64,000 nt of DNA from Actinernus sp. WN-2022 (lineage: Eukaryota; Cnidaria; Anthozoa; Actiniaria; Actinernidae), in contig JAOWCC010000577.1 of NCBI GenBank assembly GCA_030867875.1, positions 2,930,660 to 2,994,659 of the forward strand, written 5' to 3'. The position numbers and the translations under genes were made by a program. Positions 23,801 through 34,000 of this stretch are shown one piece after another. Positions within the stretch are counted from its first letter, which is position 1, and every line of letters starts with the position of its first letter. The notes below the pieces were generated by a model. That model was not told the origin of the DNA. It saw nothing but the letters and a program-made list of their open reading frames with translations, and did not search any database.

Positions 23801-26427
23801 TATTTTTGACTCTGAATTCAGTGCCCTTGGACGTTCGTTGAGCGGAGGAATTAATGGCTACAGAAGAAAGCTTCCGTCTCCTGGTAGTTTCGTCCAAAGC
23901 ATTTGAGAGGGAGACAATGAACGGCCTAGGAAACTTGGAGACAGTGAGAATGTAGGGGGAGACATTTACTCTGCTTGTAAGTCGCTGAATGTACTATGTA
24001 TTTATTGAAGTGTCAACACGGCCTTCCCTCGGTACAGTTCAAGGCCTCGATATTTAGCAAAATCAAACTCTTTTCTTCCCCGATTTTGTAGTGGAAGTGT
24101 TCTTATAATTGTACAACAACTCATTCTAAAATCACAAAGCCCCAAAGCTATGAAGTCAGAACGTTAGTTTCCCCATAGTTTCGCTTTCACTTCGCGAAAC
24201 TGCAGTAGAACGGAATATTATAATTCACACAGAAGTTGTTGTTTGTTTATGAGTCGGCATTGCCGAGTGGATTCCTAAAAGTATTATCCCGAATACCATA
24301 CATGTAGATCTTTGAAGCACTATCTCATGGTCCAGTGGGGAGTTTATATGATTCTAAATTCAGAACTTCTGATCAACTGATGCATATTACAAAACTAACT
24401 CTACTAGTTTCGCGTGAGCGAAAATTCCAATCATTGATGGTGGGAGATTTCCAGCTTTACTCTTTAGCAAAGATATTGCCTTGATCCCTTTCCACCATTG
24501 ACCTGGCCTGGTTGACTTGGTCTCTGCGAGTTTATCCTTGTAGTACTTCCTTTGGGCGATCTTGACCTCCTTGCAACTTTATTACAGATTGAAGTAATTC
24601 TTGGGCACAACTGCAGAATACCCCCTCCCAGATGTGTGTTGCCAGTATCAAGATACGCGTATCAGACGTATCACTCGGTATAATTGTACATCAGGATTTT
24701 TTCAGTTTCAGTTTGAATAGAATTTACATTATTTACGTAAGAATAATAACAAGATATGCGTACGTATCACTCAGAATATTTGTATGGACATTTTTCACGG
24801 CTTAGTTGCAGAATACCTAGAGTTCTTGAGGAGAGGAATCGCTCACTTAATTAATTTATGAAATGATCATATAAACTAACATAAATTAGCAGTGGTTTTA
24901 AAATGTACAAATTTGACAGCAAATGAGCAACGATGGTTGTTTAGTGTAGTGGTTGCGGCGTTTGCCTTACGAGTAGGCAGGAGCGGGGTTCGAGTTCCAG
25001 AAAATCTCCTTTTTTTTTTTTACATCACCATTTTCTTGAGACGTTTTTCTTGAGAACCCTAGCTCTAGATGGGTAAGATCTTGTTTACTGACCGGTTAGT
25101 TAATTTTTTTTTTTCAGGGTAAGATTTTAGTTAGTTTATATCAAGCGTATCAGGTGTATCAGACGTATCACTCGTATCAGGAGTACCTGTATCAGGGGTA
25201 TCAAGCGTATCAGATGTATCAGGTGTATCAGACGTATATATAGAGGTTTATCAGTTCACGGGTGTCACGTTTATCAGACGTGTCACGGGTGTCACGTTTA
25301 TCAGTGTCAGGGGTGTCACGTTCATCAGACGTGTCAGGGGTGTCCCGGGTGTCAGACGTGTCAGGGGTATCAGTCGTATCTTTGGTTGTGAGATTCGTTA
25401 TTCGGAGGGGGTATTCTGCAGTTACTCCAATTCTTGAACTTACAGTGATTCTTAAGCTTATGCATGTATAAAAATTTGGTTACCATCAGAAATTTATTTA
25501 GGTCCAGGTTGCACTTTGAACTGCAAATTTGATTAATTTGGCCAAAATTCTTTCATCACATGTGCCAAGATATAGTTTGATAATATTATTTATGGAGGAA
25601 AAACTAAATTTTTGGAAAGATCGAAATGTGCCCTTTTCCAGCCCTCAGGTCTCTACTTTTTGGCAATTAGTATGCAAAAGTATTGTATTAGCCATGCACG
25701 AAGCTGTCAAGTTAAACTTCCTGCTGTCAATCAAACTCAAAAATTACATGGGAAAGAAATTCATATTGCAAAATTTGGATTTTGCCTTCATGTACATGTG
25801 ACAGAAACGTTACTCACCTTGCAGTGATTTTAGTGATGGTACAACATAGACTCCTCCTTGAGGATTTTTGAACACGGATTTACTGTAGATTGAGAATGAA
25901 AAAAGCAGAGTTAGATAATTTTGTATTGCCGAGACACTTTCATTCCTCTAGCTGCTATTATTCCATTTCATAATCTTATCATCACAAAGTGTTGATTACC
26001 GTATCCCTTAATTGGCAAGGAGAGGAGTATGACTCGGGAAAAGATACAAAATTAATTGCTTTTGAAAAGAAATATCATGTCTCAAGACTCACTATTCTAC
26101 GAGTATGAAGTGTTCCCTGAAGAAGGTCCGAAAATCTTCCGAACGTTGAGTCCTTGATTTCACACCCTTCGTAGACTCATCTTCGTGAATCTTGTCGTTG
26201 TCTCCAGTAGAGCGAGTTAGCCTTGTTTGGCCAGAGTGCTGTGGTATGAGCCTTCTTGCTGATTTTAAACGTTCGCTGAAAGTCGGGCTCTCGGAACTTG
26301 AGCTGTTTTTACTCGGGCTTGAATCGCTGCTTCGTGAAGGCGAGGTTGGAGTGTGTTCACTGTCGTTTGTGGCGTTCGAGGTCTCCGCTTCGGTTTTTCG
26401 CGAATAAACTGGACTTATTGAAGGCAT
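17739..26427 (-). CDS. AKTIP/crossbronx-like UBC-fold protein (exons 1-4)
   Basis: Minus-strand gene. Exons: 26427-26093 (start MPSISPVYSRKTEAE; a Ser/Thr-rich, probably disordered N-terminus of about 90 residues, then the first UBC helix), 25882-25818, 21178-21100, 17807-17739. All junctions are GT-AG and the phases agree (2, 1, 2, 2). The joined protein shows the UBC order: GGVYVVPSLKSLQVWHGIVF, GPYRDGIFRFFIFL, then the DFPDSRPLLKFTTPVFHPQ core with the conserved FHP before the active-site region. The pattern GPY.DGIF.F and FHP match AKTIP (FTS) and Drosophila crossbronx, which are E2 variants acting in the FTS-Hook-FHIP dynein adaptor complex. The segment after IHPN, where AKTIP lacks the catalytic Cys, was not located, so catalytic status is undecided. 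It shares a 1.4-kb divergent promoter region with the RhoGAP gene. Confidence 0.68.
18204..18650. mobile_element. TA-flanked MITE with CAGTGGAACCTC termini
   Basis: 447-bp element starting CAGTGGAACCTCGATTTAAC and ending in the inverse GGTTCCACTG, with TA on both sides (18202-18203 and 18651-18652). Subterminal repeats (CGTTATACCGAGG, CGTTATATCGAGG) occur inside both ends. Termini of this type with TA duplication are typical of Tc1/mariner-pogo (Tigger-like) non-autonomous elements. No transposase. Confidence 0.85.
19530..20827 (+). mobile_element. degenerate LINE (L2/CR1-like) 3' portion
   Basis: Broken reverse transcriptase. At 19639-19995 the frame reads GPILYLIYT ... YADDTQIYASF ... IDWMAVNKLKLNTDK, including the YADD catalytic box. 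It is followed in shifted frames by the typical C-terminal pieces HWLPVEQRIIYK, FKALHGLAPQYV, and NSFGGRAFSV with LWNKLP. Several frameshifts and stops. The 3' end (AAGCGCTTAGATC ... GCACTATATAATC) closes with an ATT-rich tail near 20827, as in CR1/L2-type elements. 5' truncated. Confidence 0.85.
20865..20884. repeat. poly-C run
   Basis: Homopolymeric C tract of about 18 bases between unremarkable sequences; a likely indel hotspot. Confidence 0.9.
21100..21178 (-). CDS. UBC-fold gene exon 3
   Basis: Acceptor TTTCTTCCAG, donor GA|GTAAGT. Encodes WHGIVFLRAGPYRDGIFRFF and a few further residues, the central beta strands of the UBC fold. Confidence 0.78.
22018..22441 (-). pseudogene. fragment of an expanded cnidarian protein family
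   Basis: From ATG at 22441 the frame reads MADQNNETTTT and then shifts by one base into a frame open to 22018 (AESLVFRNISDRAGTSSSS ... LENFRSLFG ... KETWTHDFFCLAN). I recognise the ETWTH-FCLA pattern from proteins present in many coral copies, without a known function; this is recollection, not a search. The frameshift and the lack of a C-terminal part indicate a dead 5' fragment. Confidence 0.45.
22605..22745. repeat. about 30-bp tandem repeat, 4-5 copies
   Basis: Imperfect copies of AATTCACTCGGAATGAAATT plus TGGTTGTCAC, degenerate at the end. Non-coding. Confidence 0.75.
24943..25015 (+). mobile_element. tRNA-derived sequence (SINE head)
   Basis: A box-like TAGTGTAGTGG and B box-like GGGTTCGAGTTCC with tRNA-like spacing, followed by a T tract. 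The 5' and 3' ends do not pair into an acceptor stem, so this is a tRNA-derived repeat, not a tRNA gene. Confidence 0.5.
25139..25383. repeat. 9-10 bp degenerate tandem repeat
   Basis: Runs of TATCAGACG, TATCAGGTG and GTGTCAGGG type units. Any ORF across it (RLSDVSRVS-type) is a by-product of the repeat. Confidence 0.85.
25818..25882 (-). CDS. UBC-fold gene exon 2
   Basis: Acceptor AATCTACAG, donor CAAG|GTGAGT. Encodes KSVFKNPQGGVYVVPSLKSL; the GVYV.PS pattern is that of AKTIP-type E2 variants. Confidence 0.75.
26093..26427 (-). CDS. UBC-fold gene exon 1
   Basis: ATG at 26427; 111 codons plus two bases to donor TA|GTGAGT. Low-complexity Ser/Thr/Glu N-terminus, then SEDFRTFFREHFILVE, the first helix of the UBC fold. 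No in-frame upstream ATG was seen. Confidence 0.72.
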
Positions 26428-27871
26428 CGTGAAAAATCGGTAGCTTGTAAATGTCCTGTTTACCGGCCAATCGTTCTTTAAGAAATGCTCTCACAGTGCA
26501 TTGGTATCAAGTTTCGATGTGACGAAACTTCCGATGCCCAACGACCAAAGCAAGGCAGCCCCAATCCAAGTTTTCGAATGGCACACAAACACTCCAAGAT
26601 TAACAAAACCTTTAATGACTTGGGCTTTGAGGTTTAATGCGAGGCAACGCATGAAATTTTCAAAGCAAACACTCAAAATGTCCGTGCGAATTTTCGTCGT
26701 CGTTCTATTAAAATAAATTCCGAAATGAAAATTCCATCACATAATTTTTAATGTCACAGGCAATCAAACACTGGGGCGTTAAAATAATGTTGTGGGTTTA
26801 GGTCTTTGATCTCTGGCCACGTGAAGTCAAAATGGAGTTGGTCAATAATTTATCGTGAAAATATCTCGTGAATTATCACCCGTTAAATTGGCGCCAGCTT
26901 GATTTAGGTTTACTGGTGATTTGGTAAAAACGAAAACAAAGATCTTTTTATGAAATGAACTTTCCTTTAAATTATGATACAACAGGCTTATAAACTAAAA
27001 AAAAAAGAAAGTAATGTACCTTAGAATTGATTTTCATCTTTCAATCAGATTCGTTCTTTTGACTTCTTCATTACTCCACTCTTCAGTTCTTCCCGGGGCA
27101 CCACCGGTGCCGGGGTTCTTGTACCCGTAAGACGACATGCAACCTAGCCTGCGTACAGCATCCCCTACTTGAGGGAGAACGGCGATTTCATCGTTTCCGT
27201 TTCTCTCCATGTAGGGGAGAAATGGGGAGAAACGATGAAATCGTCGTTCTCCCTCAAGTAGGGGATGCTGTACGCAGCTACATGCAACCACGATCATCAC
27301 GATGCAGATGTTTTCTCACGTAAACAGTTTTTTGAGGTTTCAGAAATTCGAAGTTAGGAAAATATCGTCTTGCGTAAACCCCATAACCATTGGCCTTGAT
27401 ATGAATCGGATTTTTCCAAAGGAACGCTGAATTGTGAAGAAAACCTAAAAAAATTTTCACCGAACTCGAAACATCCGCCATTTTTGTTTGGACTACTTTT
27501 TTGATTGTGAAATATCTGTCAGGAGAGGGGACAGGCGAACATTTAAAATCTAGCGTAAAACTATTACTTTGGAAGTTAAAACGTAAAATAAAAAGCTTAC
27601 TTTTCGTATAAGTGCTACAGTGTTTCTATGAAAAACATTTTTTAAAGGAAAATATTTATTGGAAAATCCAAGTGCTCGTTCCACTACCCCTCCCATACTT
27701 AGAATATAATTTGACTGCATTGCTGCGCGCTGATTGGTCAGTTCGGTAACCGTTATTTTGATTGGTGAAAATTCACTTCGCGGGGACATTTGAGATGTGA
27801 ATGCGTTCAGTTTGAAGACTTATCTACTTAGAATTACATTTTCTAATATTTACGTACACGATTTCTTCAAG
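26428..27871. promoter_or_regulatory. divergent promoter region, UBC-fold gene and ARHGAP19-like gene
   Basis: 1.44 kb between two start codons facing away from each other. No obvious TATA box is decisive. The region contains the hairpin element at 27149-27277. The placement makes shared regulation possible; that is inference. Confidence 0.45.
27149..27277. mobile_element. hairpin MITE in the divergent promoter
   Basis: Arms of about 50 bases are inverted copies (CTGCGTACAGCATCCCCTAC at left, its inverse at right) around a 29-base centre. A diverged single-arm relative lies at 50698-50757 (AACAGCATCCCCTACTTGAG). Non-coding. Confidence 0.85.
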
Positions 27872-28082
27872 ATGAGCAAGAAAGATACTAGTGACCCTTA
27901 TGCAACTATCTGCCTGAGCAGATTGACTAGAATCCTTGATCTGAAAATGCTAGAAGATCTCCAAGAGCTGGAAGACAGCGGCAATGTGGCGAGGAACTTG
28001 GAACTTGAGAGCCACTTCAAACCTCATCGAAGCTTCTTGGAGAAGTCTTCGGAGCGATTTAACAAAATTATAAGCCGTAGAA
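27872..28082 (+). CDS. ARHGAP19-like exon 1
   Basis: Starts MSKKDTSDPYATICLSRL; donor GAA|GTAAGT, phase 1. Aligns by eye to the helical region before the RhoGAP domain of ARHGAP19. Confidence 0.8.
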
Positions 28083-31000
28083 GTAAGTTGTATGATGTAT
28101 TTATGTAGTTATGGATTGTTTTCATGTTTCTTTTGTTTTAATACGGGAAGAATATTCATTTCCACAGAGACCCGAACTACTGACAGAAAATATGATCAGT
28201 CTTATCGGTGTCAAAGTCACCAACTTGTCATCTACATTTAGTCAAGATGACCATTTCCTGGATTTCCTCTGTTTATTATTCAGCCTTTTTTATAATGATT
28301 ATGTTATTACTTGCTTGTATATGCACATAGAGGATATGAGTATAAAAATACCTGTTGCAGTAATTAAACTCATTTGTATGCCATGTGCTTGGTTTTGTAT
28401 TTTGTAAGAGATCTTTTGTCTTTGAGCGGTTGGCGGTTTATTTTGACAGTTGATTTGTGTGCATGCTGGTCCAATATTAAATATAGGCCATGTTTATCTT
28501 TTGAACTTTTTTAAAAAGGAGGATATGGCCAGTTTTTTATTCTATTTTTATTCTTTCAATTAACTTTACTTTTCCCTGACACTGAAAACTATTTGGTACA
28601 ATGTATGAGTTTGAGGATGTTTGAGCATAAATTAACAACTGCATGGTGATCAGCTTTCTTGTCACCTTTTTATTGTGGAGCTCCTGTGCGGGCTGTTCTA
28701 TGCCATCATCTTTTCTGTTACATTTCTGCTTGAAACTCCTATGCATGTGCAGTATTTATTTTCATAATAACATCTGTATGCACATGTATGCATTGCATTT
28801 TTTGTTACATATACGCATGCAACTCAACTGCACGTGCACTAGGGAGCCGGGGTGGCACAGTGGTTAAGCGCTTTGCCTCTCACCTCTGTGGCACAAGTTC
28901 GATTCCTGCATATGCCACATGTGAGTTGCGTTTGTTGGTATCTGACCCTTGCTCCAAGGGTTTTTCTCCAGTTCTCTGGTTTTCCTCCCTCCTCAAAAAC
29001 CAACCCAAGTTATAATTCGACTGAGGAATCTGTGTCCCAGATTAGTAGACCCTTTCCAGGGTCAGCTAGATGACTAGACACAAACAAAGTTGTTTATTTT
29101 ATTTTATTTTAGTATTTATTATCGTAATTTAATTTCCATTACATATATATGCACATGTATCTCTTTGTATCTGATTATTGGGAGCTCTGCCCTTAGCTGT
29201 TTATTAGACATGTAGTACCGTAATAGCTTACATCTGACCAATTTACTTGTAATCTGACCCTGGATGCCAGAGGTTCTACTGCCCTTAAAGCCAAAGTTTA
29301 TAGCGGTGCTTTGGCTTAGATCAGAGAGCGCATTAAATAGAACCTCTAGCATCCAGGGTACTTGTAATCAGACTCAATGTTTAATAAGGAAGCAGGCAGG
29401 AATATGTTTTTTTACTTGGTCTTCTGCATATATATAAATTTATTTATACATATAACAATATCAATATATACTAGGAAATTAAACTGATTTAATAAATATA
29501 ATTTAATGTTGTGATGCATAATGCATGTTACTGGTTTTCTTTTGGCTTAGCTGTTTGAATAAATATAAAGTTGAATTATTTTAAAAAGACAAAGATCACT
29601 GCATCCAGCAGTGCATATTAGTACACAGAGTACCTATTTACCCAGATTGAGAATCTCACAAGATCTTGGCAAGATTCTCAACCTGGGAAGTCATGCATCT
29701 GTACATATATTATATATAGAGCATATTCTGTATGAGTGGGACAAACTATGGCACTGACTATAGCATGCTTACTGTAAGGCAGGCCATGATTTGGAAATGG
29801 TTTTATTGTTTTTGTCCTGCTGCTCCAATCATATTACAGAGAGATACGGTACAGCACAGTTACATGTACAGTATGGTTATGGTAAGGCTATAGACATGCC
29901 ATAGTTTGTCCCACTCATATGAAATCTGCTCTAGCCATGCACAGCAGCATTTATTTAATGTCAAAAGCCAACCCAATTTCCTTTAATATAATGTGTACCA
30001 ATTTCAGCTCACCACAAGATATTTGGTTACCAACTGACTGGTGATGGTGTACACAGAGTTCTACCACTAATAAACTACTTGAAGTCATGTAAGTCAGCTG
30101 ATACATTAAAAATATTGTGTATGACTGTATGCAGATCTACCACTAATAAACTACTTGAAGTCATGTAAATCAGCTGATACATTAAATATTAACAGTGTTC
30201 AATGAATTAAATTATTAAACACCATATCAGGGATGTAGCTAGTTTTTTAATAGGTGGGCATCGCGGATTAGCACAAGCAGGTATTCATTAAAGTCACATT
30301 TAAAAAAGCTGTTTCTGATTTCTGAGCCAGAAAAGTAGTTGTATTATTTATTTATCTACATCCCTGCATATACAGTGAAGCTCTAGCTGTCAGGACAATA
30401 AAGGAATTAAATCATGATTTATCTACAGCTAGTAGAGCTACATGTACATGTAGATCAACTCAGAGTTAGATGAAAACAGAAATTGAAGCTTGCCTGTCAG
30501 GCATTAGCTTCTACAAATATTTCACTAGCCTGTGGTTTGACTTAATCAAGCTTGCCCAATTTTAATTTAATTTAAAAACTTATTTTGGCTCCTTAATTGT
30601 CCAATGGATCTACTAGCTAGCCCGACAGGGAAATGCACTAGCCCAGGGCAGCACTTGTATTGCACCCTGCAACTGATGTTCACTTGATTTGTTTTGCAGA
30701 TATTTGTCAAGTTATAATAAAGTATTAGCTGCTGGGCCATGCACTTGTGGGCTATTCTGGGTGTGTGTGCATGTGTGTTTTTTGGGGGAGGGGGTGGGGC
30801 CGAGTATGATTTTAAGTTTCCTGCCCAGTGGGCTGTCAAGGCCTAGCTGTGATCATAGTGATTGAGATCACCATTCCTTCTTCTCATGAGTTCCAAACCA
30901 TTTTATGGCAATGCCATTTCCAAATCTACATCAGTCCTAAATTTCATTGGAAGGCTGCATGGGTACTCTACTATCAGCTGTAATGAATAGCAGAATTATA

Positions 31001-34000
31001 GTTGCATATATTAAATGAATATACTGTAGTGCTCAGTTTCAACAGTATTGATCCAAATGCCTCACTTCAATGTATTTTATGAAGCAGCATATATTGAAAC
31101 TGACATTCTTGTATCATAATGACAATTAACCACCTTAACATTAACACACAACTTATTAGATATTATATACCGTAAACACCCGTAGATAAGCCGCACCTTT
31201 TCACCCAAAATTTTCGTTCAAAATCGGGGGTGCGGCTTATCTATGGGAACACCTAGAAAGGAGACCCAACATTACTACCATTTGCAAGCTACCGTTAAGC
31301 GTGAACCTTTTTCCGCGTTCGTTTATGTTTGAAACTAGACGTCTGGCGTGCCAAACCTGTGCAATTCGTCGGCAAACTAATTAGTTTCAACCTTGATGTT
31401 GAAAACCTTTGATATGTCTTCTACCGTCGTGCAACTCAGATTACGCCAAGAGACAGTTATTTTCTTGCATCTCTCATAATTCTGAGCGTCCAAAACTTTA
31501 ACTTGAACCGACATTTATATGATTTAGCGCGTAGCGCGAAGGAAAATCTAGCTGAAAAGTTTCCAAACCTGAATCCCACTCGCTGAAACGTGAAGGCGGG
31601 ACATGTCAAAGGTTGTCACAATCGCGGTTAAATTGCAAAGGTTTGTGTCGCCAAACGTCTAGGTTTCAAACATAAACGAACCCGGAAAAAGGTTCACGCT
31701 TAACGGTAGCTTGCAAATGATAGTAACATATATTTACCTATCATGAACCTGTATGAAGCTTTTATTATGCGACAGTGCGTATATTACAATCGGGTTCAAA
31801 TCGCATCCGATTGTGTAATATAGCAATTTCTAATTATTATTTGTATTTTTCGAAAAAGTTTTTTTCCTAAATTCAAGCTTCAAAACTTTGGGGTGCGGCT
31901 TATACATGGGGGTTTACGGTAATTTTATATACAGTTTGAATAGTGCTTCATTTCATTGAATCAAAGTGATTAACTAAAGGCATTTGGATCAATTAATACC
32001 ACTGAAACTGCTACCTTATTACACTTTATTTTCACGACACTGTAATTTCACGATTTTGGGATGGTCATATTTCGTGACACTTTATTTTCACGATTTTGTT
32101 AAATTAATAGAAACTGAGTCACTTTATTTTAGTGATTGCATCGATAACTCAATCATTAAATACCTTTGCTATTTGAGTTAAAAACGAAAATAAACCAGAC
32201 TACCTTATACAATTTTTGATTTGTATTTCTCTTATGCTTGTAATCATGGCACACCGGTTGGTAAAAACCTGCAAGGTGCAATGTCCAGTGTTAAAAATAG
32301 AGATTAACTGCAACAAAACTGTAACTTGGGCATTTTAGGTAAAGGAAGATTGTGTAACTTCCCATTAGGCCAATGAGTGAAACGGTGAATGGTAATAAAC
32401 TGTCTTACCACAAGAAACCTCAATGGCTAAATTAATTTACAGTCATTTATGCCCCACAAGGTTTGCAAAGGCACCTAGGAACTAAATGGTTCATGAATAA
32501 ATGAATTGGTATGGGTCAATTGGTGGTAGAGAAGAACATTCAAGCCGTTGAAATGTTCAAGTCTTTGGTTGAACTCAGTTATAAGGAGCCGTAAATGGAA
32601 ATTTCAATGAATGTACATTAAGCGAAATACTCAAAGAACTTGGTGAAGAGGAGATCGAAGATGAGGACGGCAAAAATAAGTGGACTCAGAATGATTATTA
32701 AAGGACTAATATTTCACTTAAAGCTTATATGTATGGTCACTTAATTTTCGCGCATGCAAATTTTCACAACACTTTATTTTCGCGACACTTTCATTTCGTG
32801 ATTTTAAATGAAAGTGTTGCGAAAATAAAGTGTAATAAGGCATTCAAAGATGCAACATTATCTGCTATTTGACTGCATTTATTGCCTCTTTAGGTGTTGA
32901 CAGAGAAGGCTTATTTCGTATCTCTGGTAATAAGAAGAGGCAGGAAGAGCTTAAAGAGCTGATTGACAAGGGGGAGGAGCCAAAGCTTGGCTGTGGCAAG
33001 TTTACTGCTCATGATGTTGCATCAGTGTTGAAGCAATTCCTTGGAGAACTGCCTGAGCCATTGCTCACACAGGCACCGCATAAAGCATACATACAAGTAA
33101 CAGGTATGCAGAGTTCCCACTACAAAAATAGGGGTGGGTCATGCAGAGTTCCCACTACTTGTTAAAAATAGGGGTCCTTGGGACCTCCAGTTTAATTTTT
33201 AATTATTATAAGAGTGACGGTCCACATCCACAGCAAATTGCAACAAATTTGCTTGAGTTATTTTGCATTTCATCTTGTTTTCATCATATGTAAGCCATAT
33301 AAACTTTTTGAGCCATTAAAAAAAATTATGTTTCTTAGGTTGGGAAGTTTCATGTGAATCACCTTTCCTTTTCTTTCCCAGAGAACTTTGTAAAATTACA
33401 CAGAGTGCAACTGTTATTGCTTTGACAAATATCAACCCAAGTCAAGAAAAGAGAGGGGTGGGGGCATGGACTTCGAGAGGGGGGTCGATTGTCAATTTCA
33501 GGCCTGATAATAATTTTTTCCCTCCCCCCCTTCATAAATGATGACCGGTCCCTTACAAGTGTCATTTTCACCACGTAAGGCCACGTGCATGCGTGCATTT
33601 AGGAATTTAGGAGGGCTGTCGGAAAGACAAAGACCCCAAAAACGAAGACCTAAGACCCATAAAACGAAGACCACTAAAACGCAGACCCCCTAAAATTTAA
33701 TTCTACAATATATGTAGTTCATAAAAAATACCTGTGACTGTGGTCTGTGTAGAAGCTTTCCTCAGTAAGTTATATCGTTGCTTGTTTTCGCGTAACATGC
33801 CACCGAGTTCGTGCAGTTTTGGCTCTGCATTGGAGCTTACACTCAACCTAGGTAATCCATCATCTGTTATCTGCCTAATTTCCCACAATTTATCATTCTC
33901 TGAAGAGACAGCTACAGATCAGAAACGTACCACAATTGCTCCAGGCTCCATCACGCCAAATGTAGCCGCCATTTTGGAAACGTGCATTACCAGCCCCCCG

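Noticed and set aside
25262..25471. Ser/Val-rich protein ORF
   Set aside because: Translation of a degenerate 9-10 bp repeat; no supporting context.
27797..27871. N-terminal extension of the RhoGAP protein
   Set aside because: The in-frame ATG at 27797 exists, but the extension (hydrophobic, Phe/Leu-rich) does not resemble ARHGAP19 and the 27872 start fits better. It cannot be excluded.
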